This document shows, piece by piece, positions 22,376 through 32,051 of a stretch of DNA of 64,000 nucleotides. Where the stretch lies: NCBI RefSeq assembly GCF_032118995.1, contig NC_092665.1, forward strand, positions 10,954,512-11,018,511, written 5' to 3'. The position numbers and the translations under genes were made by a program. Under the pieces are notes generated by a model. It saw only the letters and a list, made by a program, of their open reading frames with translations. It was not told the origin of the DNA and ran no database searches. Within the stretch, counting starts at the first letter, position 1; each line of letters opens with the position of its first letter. The DNA is from Asterias amurensis (Eukaryota; Echinodermata; Asteroidea; Forcipulatida; Asteriidae).

Positions 22376-25300
22376 ATGAAGTGTGTCATTTTTGCTCTAG
22401 GTGAGTATATTTCCTTTAATTTATAATAACAAAAGGCATGCCTGAAAACATAGTACAATGGGAACCAGAAGGACCTCTCCTGCCTGGGCACTGGATGGTC
22501 CGTGGAAGAGGAGGAAGTGGCGGCTCAAGATCGGTCTGTTTGGAAGCTTCTCTCAAGCAAGACAGCCGGTGCAAAAATGCATGATGCTAACTGATGATGA
22601 CGATGATGCCCAGGGCCCATTTTTTTATAGAACTGCTCAAATTCCAAAGGTAGTTAATAATCAGATTTACCAGCCATACTACCATGCAACATGCACATAT
22701 GATTGGTATCCTGCTTTTTGTTTTGCTGAGCAAAAATTTGTGTAGCAATATGTTCTGCTTAAAGTCACCTGGAAATATAAATTTTTTTCCTTTCAAATAT
22801 AAGAGTATATGCTTACGAACAATAAAACAATTTTTTTTAGTAATTGTTTGTCACGATTTATATGTTAAAAAAATATATATAAAAAATATACATTTGAGGG
22901 CTGACTCCGCCTACCCCTTTTGTGACGTCAATCGAGGCAGACGTTACCTGCAATGCGTATAGTAAACACACGTGCAAAGTATATGTACATCCAAGTCGTG
23001 AGTTGATAAATTTCAAAAAGTGTTTTTCTGCATTCAGCAGCAATACACCTGGTCGGCATTGCCGGAAAAAAAAAAAAACATTTTTTTTTTTTTGTAAACG
23101 TAAAAACTCACGATTTGGTACGTACATGTACTTTGCCATTGTGTTTACTCTACGCACTATACAGGCAAAGTCTGCCTCGATTGACGTCACGAACAGCGCC
23201 CTCTCGGGTCGGGGTCTGCTCTTAAATTTGTAAATAACATAAGAACTGATTTTTTTTTAAACCTTAGTTAACTGTTTATTTACGTTCCACTCATCAAAAC
23301 ACATATATTAGTGACAAAAGCTTTATTTTGAAAAATACCACTTCCAGGTGACTTAAGTAGCTGCATGAAACTGGGCCCAGATCTAATTGAGTATCATAAG
23401 ACAGTGCACTCTTTTTGGTGGTCGTGCCTTTTGGTTGCCTGCGTCAAAGGTAGTTGAATGCTTTTTATACGGGGCGTTTTTGCATGTGTGTTTCTACTTG
23501 CTGGGTAGATACTTATATCGGTTGAGGACTTGTATTGAGGCTACCGCTAGTTACAGTTTTCGGAATTCGATTTCTCACTTCTGGAAAGAAAGTGAGGAAA
23601 TAGGTCAGAACTCTCTTTCTCTACTACTACTTTCACTTTATGTGGATCGATGGGACTTCTCGTTATTAACTGCACTACCGCGGAGAGAGTTCTTAGTTGA
23701 CTCAAATTTTCGAACAGCTTGCTCTTACTAGTCATCGTCAGAAGAATGAGAGATGTGGTCCTATGTACAGGGGCACAGATGTTTCAATGTAGAGTCCGTC
23801 ACTTCTCTGGTTGATTCTCCTTGAGACATGGGGTTGGTGGGCGAGTGCCCTGCGTAGTACTTGTGTATAGTGGGCCGGGCGTGTCAGTAGACTGTGAAAT
23901 GTCAGTAACATACATTGACACGATTGACTAAAGCACACATAGGGAGGTTTAGCTGCACGTTCCGCGTGAACGTGAACGTCAACAAATGTTGTTGTTGAAA
24001 TCTCACGTAGTTTTCGCATATACGTGAAGTTACCATTTCTTTACGTCAGGTACGTACGTGTGCGCAGACGTCATACGTGAACTTGCAATAAGCCTTATGT
24101 GTTGGCGTCACCAAGAAACAGCACAATTTGTTGACGTTCACGTTCACGTGTTTGCTCGCGTTACGTGCTGCTAAACCTCGCTATAGACTAAAACACACAT
24201 TGACTAAACTCCTATCCCCATACAGAGCATCTTCCTTTGTGCTGTACACACATATTAAACACGAAAGTCCAAGGCCGCGGCCGCCAGGGCTACCTAAACA
24301 AATTTTCATTAAAAAATTTAACTTGTCAAAGAAATCAAGAGTTTGTTTTTAAAGATAAGTTGTTTGAAGCATCTTTGGTCTAATGTTTCAATGTATTGCT
24401 ATCTTTCAGCTGTGTTGATCCCGTGCTGTATTGGTTCCCGGCCCCTCATCGTGGGTGGAAAAGAGTCCACCCCACACAGCCGACCCTACCAGGCGGCAAC
24501 CATGACCAAGAAAATCAAAATACGCTGTGGGGCCTCGTTAATTCACAACAACTGGGTTGTCACTGCCGCACACTGCGCGTAAGTATCACGTCAAGCTTCA
24601 TTATTTAGGCATAACAGCCCGCTAGTCCACATCATTATCATACCCCCACCATCTTGATCATGTTCCCCGTATCCAGTTAACAATTGATGCATGCTAGTAT
24701 TCATTGTACAAAAGATACTAGACTGTTGTTCCTTCCAGCCTCGGCTTGGTTGCATTTTATTTCAAATTGAAGAAAATCAAGATGGCAACATCCTAATTAA
24801 AGTTCTCCATTCACACAACACAGGCTTCTTCTGCATTATGTTTTCTTCTGGGGTAACCAAATTGCAGAGCTTTATCATTGTTTAGTCGAACCTCGTTTGG
24901 AGGGAAGAAACCTGCAGCCCAGATCTATTCCATGTGCGATATTTGAGAGTGATATAGCCAATAGACCGTTCCAAGCAAGCAAGTGCCACACGCTGCCTGT
25001 GGCTGCGCGGCCACTGCTGGGTTGCAGCAACGCAATGTTTTGTACCCAAAAGCTTGACCAAATTGTCGTTTTGCGGGCTGGTGGAATGGTTAATGCTATG
25101 TGCTACACATTTTGAGCGTTTGTAATCGCTTACTACAAATTTTACAAGCAATTACTTCGCTGACCAAAAAAAAGAGTGCGTGGCAAACAGTATACCATGT
25201 GTAAGGTTAAAGTTGTAAATCATAATTTGGGCAATGGAAGACTTTGGAATGGTGGCAGCAGACAGATTGGATGAAAAACTTCAATTGATTGCGTAGGTCT

Positions 25301-27781
25301 AATCTGAGCGTGCGCACGTTATAACAGAGAACATTAGATTTTACCTGGTGAGTCTGCTGACACCAAGCGTTTAAAAGTCTCCCATTGAATCACACCTTGA
25401 CTAAACGTTTGTTTGAACGTATTTTTCTCTTAGACCTGATGACACCAGTGTTGTCGCACGCGTTGGTCTCGGGTATCACGAGAGAGACCAACACGATGGA
25501 CCAAACCAGCAGGTTATAACAGGCAAATGGATTCTTCATCCCGATTTTGGTACCGGCGGGCACAATTTGAATAACGACATAGCCCTTATTCAGCTAGACA
25601 CTCCCGCCGTCTACAACACCGACGTTCAACCTATCAGCATTAGCTTTAGCCCCCCTGAGGAGGGACTGGAGATGCTCGTTAGCGGTTGGGGAAGCCTAGA
25701 AAAAGGTAAGCAGGATTGATCAGAAACAAATGATTATTACCCTCAATTGCTTTCTTGCTTGGAGTGGGTCAATGTATCACGCACATCATAAAAAAGGAAC
25801 GTTACAAAGTTGGTAAGAAACAAAAATCGCGAAGATCAGAGACTTAAACGGTCTAATGATAATGATAGTTGAAAACATCCCTTGAAAAATTTCTGTCTGA
25901 AATGGCATATTTGATGAGAAACAAATAATATAACTTCGCGATTGGAGTTTATCGCTCGATAAGCATGTTATTTATAATTTGGCATCGATGCACTGCAAAA
26001 TTTGTCATCGGTTTTCACTATTCTCTCGTGACCCAGATGGCTGATCGATCTCAAACTTCTAAAGGTTTGTCAGTTTATGTATGGTGTTATTACATAGATT
26101 GCTTACACTGCCAGGAACTGTTTTCTCTTGCATTATTATCTCGCACCTTCGACGACCAATGAGCTCAAATTTTCACAGGTTTGTTATTTGATGCATATGT
26201 TGAGCTACACCAAGTACGAAGACTGGTCTTTGACATCTACCACTATTGCTGTCCATTGCACAGTGGTTTAACACCCTACGTGACCAAGACATCGACAAGT
26301 TTCTGTACAATTATCGGTCAAAGTACCTTTATAATATCTCAAGCATGTCTCAATGTCATCTTTAGGTAGATAAAACGGTGTTTTTAAAATATATTTTTTT
26401 TTAATTTGAAAAGTATCATTAGATATGCCAAGTAAAAGCATTAACAAAAGTTGGGAAAACATTTTTTGAAGAAATGTCTGGGTCCCAAACCACTGTGCAG
26501 TGCAAATTTGAACCCCGTCACTGTTATATTTTGGTGGTAATCGACGGTTTTGGGTCAAATTATTACATCACTTTTGCAAAAAAAAGTTGTAATTCCCAAG
26601 GTTTTGCGAATTTTATATGCCTCCACACAGGAAAGTTGTTCAGGATGCTCAACTTGGTCGGTTTGCAGCGCAAAATGTGATTTCCAGAGTTGACTATTAA
26701 AAAAACAAGTCGGCCGCTCTTCCCTTTTCCCTGCCCGGGGAATAAACTTTTTAATTTTCGAGCCAACCCGAAAAGCCGAATTAGCGTGATTACTTCTAGC
26801 GGATACCCCACCCGAAAGTGCCGGTGCAAATTTGAACTCCACCACTGTTATATTTTGGCGGTAATCGACGACTTTTGGTCAAATTATGACGTCACTTTTG
26901 CACAAAAAGTTGTAATTCCCAAGGTTTTGCGAATTTTGCATGTCTCCACATGGGAAAGTGGTTCAGGGTGCGCAACTTGGTCGATTTGCACCGTCAAAAC
27001 GCGATTTCCAGAGTTGACTTCTAAAAAAACAAGATGGCCGCTCTTCCCTTTTCCTTGCCCAGGAAATAAACTTTTTAAGTTTCGAGCCAAAAAAGCCGAA
27101 TTAGCGTGATTACTTCTTGCGGATACCCCACCCGAGTGTGCCTGTGGTCTTTAATATGATTATGTGGTTTTGTTTTTACGATATAGCAAGCGTAATGGAA
27201 TCTCCTACTGCATTGAATGAGGTTGTCGTGTATGCAAATAGTCTTCAAGAGTGTACAAACGCCTTCAAACAACTAACACCTAACATGTTCTGTGCTGGTG
27301 TTAGCATTGGAGGGCAAGGTTCCTGTCAAGTGAGTGATTTCAAACTTTACAAACAATGTTCCCGACTGGAAGAACTTTTGTCTGAGGGACACTGGGACGC
27401 TAGGTGACAGCATACTTTGTCAGGTAAATTCATGTTGTTTACGTTGTTAGGAGCTAACGCACACAAACGAGGACGGTGCATTTACCTGGTAAGTCTGCTG
27501 CCACCTAGCGTCCTAAATAAATCGCTCATTGAACTGCAAATTTTATTGAAACTTCTCATCGTGGATTTCTGGTTGCTATTATTCGTCAACAGGGTGACAG
27601 CGGTGGTCCAATTGTCAGTAACTTCGCCAAGTCCTCGCATGTGCCTGAAGTGCGCCTTAGAGGTATCGTCAGCTGGGGTATCGGCTGCGCCTTGGCAAAG
27701 TATCCCGGTGTATACACAAAGATATCAAACTACTGCGGCTGGATAAATGAAAAGACCAACGGAGACGTTACCTGTGTTTAA
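22376..27781 (+). CDS. Secreted chymotrypsin-fold (S1) serine protease, plus-strand copy
   Basis: Exons 22376-22400, 24410-24578, 25434-25705, 27187-27329 and 27593-27781, with the same phases as its inverted paralogue, predicting 265 residues. Signal peptide starts MKCVIFAL; mature start is IVGGKES after SRPL. The triad is His in VVTAAHCA, Asp in [10 protein letters not shown] and Ser in GSCQGDSGGP. The 189 position is Gly (GGQGSCQ), as in the other copy, so the loss of a trypsin-type Asp came before the duplication. Every splice site is GT-AG. It is one residue shorter than the other copy, around SGWGSLEKG versus [10 protein letters not shown]. The surface segment after HPDFGTGGH differs from HAEYGLGGH. 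Both copies look intact and expressible. Confidence 0.88.
22609..23380. mobile_element. GGGCCCA-ended MITE hosting a second nested MITE, protease intron 1
   Basis: Outer ends are CAGGGCCCATTTTT and AAACTGGGCCCAG. Inside, about 22,893-23,215, is another palindrome with TGACGTCAATCGAGGCAGAC and its inverse GTCTGCCTCGATTGACGTCA around A and T runs. Only in the right arm. Confidence 0.65.
23387..23731 (+). other. Unassigned 114-codon open frame in protease intron 1
   Basis: An uninterrupted frame beginning [12 protein letters not shown], with a hydrophobic stretch [20 protein letters not shown]. No family was recognised and no splice sites or promoter support it. It has no partner in the left arm, so it came with an insertion. 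Could be chance or part of an unknown mobile element. Confidence 0.2.
25236..25388. mobile_element. Palindromic MITE, family D, in protease intron 2
   Basis: Inverted pair: GGTGGCAGCAGACAGATTGG at the left and TTACCTGGTGAGTCTGCTGA at the right. The minus-strand paralogue keeps a remnant at the matching place. Confidence 0.7.
26501..27146 (+). repeat. Two-unit tandem repeat, period about 323 bp
   Basis: Unit 1 starts GTGCAAATTTGAACCCCGTC (26,501) and unit 2 GTGCAAATTTGAACTCCACC (about 26,824). Both contain AAAAGTTGTAATTCCCAAGG and GCCGCTCTTCCCTTTTCC and end near GCGGATACCCCACCCGA. In intron 3 of the plus-strand protease, absent from the other copy. Open frames of about 90-140 codons here are not recognisable proteins. 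Confidence 0.75.
27380..27518. mobile_element. Palindromic MITE, family D, in protease intron 4
   Basis: GGACGCTAGGTGACAGCATA at the left pairs with CTGCTGCCACCTAGCGTCCT at the right. Same intron, same position as in the paralogue. Confidence 0.75.
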
Positions 27782-27786
27782 ATAAA
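27779..27786 (+). terminator. Polyadenylation signal overlapping the protease stop codon
   Basis: TAAATAAA: the stop TAA and the AATAAA hexamer share a base, as in the minus-strand copy. Confidence 0.7.
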
Positions 27787-28257
27787 GCCATTCTGAGTGT
27801 TAGATTTGATTATTGTCTGGTACAATGACGTGCTTGATCAAACGTTACCAATTTAAATCTGAATTCTTCAGACTCAAGACAATTGCTACGTCACGTGATT
27901 CGATCAAACTTTTCCGTAGTTATGCAAGAAACAGTGATCGAATGTGTATGGCACAATGGTTATACTGTGGTTTGCACATGTTCATAGGTTGCTATGCAAA
28001 GGCTTGCCCCATACCATTTCAAATAGCCACTAATTCAAATGTAAGCGGTACATTGTGACTATTTAAGCAAGTCATTGTACTAAAAATTATTCAAATCTAA
28101 CTAGCAAACGGCATTTGGGATGACTCCTTTCGGAATTTCTTTTCTTTTGATTTTACCCGCAGACTCGATAGAGGCTATCAGATATGTAACCTTGTCCAAA
28201 TCTCCGCTCTCTAGGGCACTCAGTCTGGAAGAAGGGAACTTTTGAATTATTAAAAAA

Positions 28258-28330
28258 AATAATTAAAAAAAATAAGGGAGATCGCCAACATAGGGCTAGA
28301 AAGCTCAGTTGGTAGAGCACCGCTTGATTG
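28258..28330 (+). mobile_element. tRNA-derived SINE fragment at right edge of inverted duplication
   Basis: GGGCTAGAAAGCTCAGTTGG is the tRNA-like A-box region of the SINE at 50.2 kb, preceded by the same GGAGATCGCCAAC leader. The mirror fragment is at 14.78-14.86 kb. Confidence 0.6.
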
Positions 28331-28662
28331 TTTAAAAAATTCAAAACGTCAGTCACCTTCTATAATGCTTTATTTACTTGTTCCTAGTTTGGGGGTAGTT
28401 TCTTTGTGCTCTTCGGGACGATCTTTGGATGGCGAAGGATGTGCCTGACGCGTGTATTGTGTCGGTTGCTTACAATACACATGGATATTTAGACTGGGTC
28501 CTTATGCTGCGCCATAGTAAAACGTTGATATAAATATAGCACCAGTCTACTTACAACAGTGCGCGACAATGTCACATTGATTTGACAGTTGCAACGACTG
28601 GAAAAGCGTATAAACTGACCTATGATCGCTTTTTTTTTTTTTTTTTTAATCATTTGTCACTA

Positions 28663-28808
28663 AAGGGAGACTTTGGGACGCAAGGTGGCAGCAGACTTAC
28701 CAGGTAAATGTCCATTGTTTACGTAGTTCTGAGCGTGCGCACATGACCGAGAACAATGGATTTTACCTGGTAAGTCTGCTGCCACCAAGCGTCCCAAAAG
28801 TCTCCCAT
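28663..28808. mobile_element. Palindromic MITE, family D, near-perfect copy
   Basis: TTTGGGACGCAAGGTGGCAG at the left and CTGCCACCAAGCGTCCCAAA at the right. The inner arms pair ACTTACCAGGTAAATGTCCA with its inverse. This is the clearest copy and defines the family at about 145 bp. Confidence 0.85.
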
Positions 28809-29665
28809 TACGTGATATTTTGATGATTTTTTTTACATTACAGCAACCATCTTAACACCACTAAAGTACTTAAACGGTGAGCCGGTAAACAACAATAGCC
28901 CCTAAATACATACTTCTAGTAGATGGCTCGACTTTAACTTCACACGGGAAAAGTGAAAATATTGTTCGATAATTTTATTACAGAAAACAATGCAAAATAG
29001 TGTTTTATTAAAAATAGTTGTGTTTCAGTCGTCAACATCGCAATAGCAATACTTCCTTGCGAATTCAAAATGCGAAGCAAGATTTGGTGAGGCAATAATC
29101 GCTACGCGCTGTCTTTCCAATCTTTACGCAATAAATTTTGCTTTGCGCGGAGCATTCCAGGAAGTATGAACCGGGCTTACTTACTTACTTCACTCATTGT
29201 CGCATTATTAAGATTAATCACAGTAATAGATTTAACGATAAGTTATTCTCTGTATTGGTAATTAATTGAATGAATAATTTGGAAATTTCGGAGTATATAT
29301 TATGAGCTTATTTTGTCAGGCCAGTGCTTGTGAATAAATTGTTTTGGAGTTGTTCTTATAAACAAAAATATTACTATGTTATTATATGTTGATGATTAGT
29401 TCGATGTCATTATTTTTTTAATGAACGAAGACAACTGACCTGCCGTGTCAGAATTTTTACAATTATTTGACGACTTGTCACTGGTACACGATTTAATTAT
29501 TGGTTAGTATAAGTTTTCTTGGTACATTTTGGCAAAATGAGCAGCCAATTTAACCACCAAGCTATTCTATTTCGCGCGAAATTGAATGCAACTGAAAGGG
29601 GTCATTCGATTTCGTGTTATGATTGGTCAAATGTAATGTTGCGTCTTTTGATTTAACAAAATAAT

Positions 29666-30060
29666 CTTTAAAGGAACATGTTGTCTTGGATCGGTCGAGT
29701 TGGTCTTTAAAAAGCGTTTGTAACCGTTTGTTATAAAATGCATTTTTGGTTAGAAAGATGTTTTAAAAGTAGAATACAATAATCCACACAAATTTGCCTC
29801 GAAATTGCTTGGTTTTCCTTCAACTTTATGAACTAACACGGTCGACCATTTATGGGAGTCACAAATTTGACTCCCATAAATGGCCGACCGTGTGCGTCGA
29901 CAAGGTAAAAGGAAAACCACGCAATTTCGAGTGATATTTGTGTGGATCATTATACTATACTTTTAAAATATCTATCTAACCATATACATTTTATAACAAA
30001 TGGTTTCAAACACTTTTCAAATACCAACTCGTCCGATCAAAGGCAACGTGTTCCTTTAAC
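29666..30060. mobile_element. TTAA hairpin MITE, family B
   Basis: Ends AGGAACATGTTGTCTTGGAT and AGGCAACGTGTTCCT, each beside TTAA. The core is the perfect hairpin CGGTCGACCATTTATGGGAG with its inverse. Confidence 0.8.
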
Positions 30061-31697
30061 CAATCATCAAAGCAGCATTCAAATTCGCAGACGCTTCTTG
30101 AGGCGTGTGTGTCACGAAAAAAGAATGACGAAACGCTAAATTGAACAGAGTGCTAAAGGAATTTGACTCAACTCAAAACGAAATTGAATGGCCGACTTCT
30201 GACTTTAAAACGCAGAAACAACTGGAGAGGCAAAAGAGCTTTAATTAGAACATATGGAAATGAAAATGGCTGCCCATTTGCCGAAATTGACCGAGAAAAC
30301 CTTTATCAAGAAAAAGTCAATAGCCCAATTTGATTATAGACCATGTGACCTATGTTTACATTCAAACCGCCCTCTGTTGACAAAACACTATATACGTCAT
30401 GTTTCGCCGGGCACTGGGTTGCACAGTCATAGTAAGATTGCGTACACTTTCTAGCTGGCTGCCAAAACACAAAGGTTTTGCCCGGCGGTATGCGCGCGAA
30501 TCATGTTATGGTTTTCGTGTGACGTCAGAGGTCACATCGTCTATACGAACTGACCATGCACAGGCCATTTAAAGCATTTAAACTACTCTAAAGTTATTAG
30601 GAAGAGCTTTAACATTTTATAACGTTTAACTTTGAAGCATCACTGCCGTTGACGTTCCATGATCTATTCGTGGTATCTGTTAATAGAGAAAATAATACAC
30701 AATGAGTGTAAGCAAATCATCCTGCAGTATGAGTGGTGAAGAACATTGCATATTAAAATATATTGAATTAAAACAAAGACCCAAACATGTCGGTCAAAAT
30801 ACGTCACTTTTGATAAAGGGCAAACTATTTATTTTACAAATGAGTAGAGTTCGTGTTGTTAAATAAACGCCACGGTGGACTTCATAACGCCCCGAGTAAG
30901 CCTAAAACAATCTCCAAGAAATAATTCAGCGGATCAGACGACTGAGAAAACAACAACATCAAGCAAACAGACGGAAAACCGTTTTTTGTTAACCCTCCAT
31001 TTGCATTTTAACAATGTTTAGAATAATAGAATGAGCTTTAATTGTTCTTAAATAGATTGGAGCTTTCAATAGTTGTTGGTAAAATCTATGTTTCTTGTAA
31101 TTGTTTCTATATCCCTCATTCATTTAGCCATCAATTTATAAACAAAATGACCTTTAATTACCTGGACATCTTCTGCACGGCTTTATGCTCAAGGTAAACC
31201 ATGTCTCGCTAACCTGTTATATGAAAATTAATCCAGTGAACAACAATTTAAGCTACGCAATTTTTCATCTTTACTAGTTATTTTTAAGTTTAAAAGGGTT
31301 TGCGCAACGATATAACACTCTTTAGATTTGTTCACAAGGCAAAGTTCTCCTTGTTGAACTGCCGACGTTTGTAACAGAACTGTGAGTATTTTTAGCTCTG
31401 ATTTTGTATGGCAGAAGAAAAAGTGTTTGAAAAAGTCAACAAGATGTTAAGCTTTGTTTATATTCTCGTGACTCCGATAACTGACTGATAAAGCGGTCTT
31501 TTTATGCATTTTTGTTCTCACTAAACGATGAAAATGCTTCTGCCTATGTCACTATTGGAAAGGGGTGACAACTTTTTTATCAAAAAAAAATTGAAACAAA
31601 TATGTATATTTATGTTTTTGATTATATTAGCATCATTATGTCAAATCAGAGTGTGAGCAGTTTGGGGATTAATAGCTCAAAAATACAAGTTATAGAT

Positions 31698-31703
31698 TTT
31701 ATT
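31698..31703 (-). terminator. Candidate polyadenylation signal for the discoidin-SRCR gene
   Basis: AATAAA on the minus strand about 350 bp past the proposed stop; a second AATAAA lies at 31,730-31,735. Supports, weakly, the view that SRCR 2 is the last coding exon. Confidence 0.35.
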
Positions 31704-32051
31704 GATAGGTATAGGTTTCAGAGTGTATTTTTATTTTGTTTGTGTTTACGGAGTGTTCAAAACTCTTCTTGTGTTGATAATTAGAAAAACCATGCCGCGT
31801 ACAATTCAGTCTCCCGACGGCGACTATGGAGCTAGCTAGTCCAAACGTTGAGTAGACCAAGTAATAACTTAGTCCGCGATAATGAAGTGAATAACGATAA
31901 ATCCACTCAATCCACTAAGCGGAAATGGATTCCGCCTAGGTGTGGCTAATAACCAGGACACTTCTTTAAAAAAAGATTGATATTTCTACACTTTCCTCTT
32001 AAAACGTCTTTAGATACTGTGAAATTGTTTTCAAACGATTTCCAATACTTA

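Larger units (their letters stand above)
20880..28288 (-). repeat. Right arm of large inverted duplication
   Basis: Mirror of 14.83-20.46 kb, longer by about 1.8 kb because of private insertions: a nested MITE at 22.6-23.4 kb, material at about 24.88-25.24 kb, and a two-unit 323-bp tandem repeat at 26.5-27.15 kb. Carries the plus-strand protease. Confidence 0.85.
28330..31690. other. Gene-free region
   Basis: Contains a family D palindrome (28.66 kb) and a family B hairpin (29.67 kb); the rest is AT-rich DNA. A segment near 30.33-30.56 kb (GTGACGTCAGAGGTCACATC) has a relative at 50.54 kb. No exon was supported. Confidence 0.55.

Noticed and set aside
22858-23233. Two opposed frames of 103 and 110 codons
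   Set aside because: Mirror images of each other, produced by a palindromic MITE.
26555-27109. Frames up to 139 codons in protease intron 3
   Set aside because: They follow the 323-bp tandem repeat and resemble no protein; the true exon starts at 27,187.
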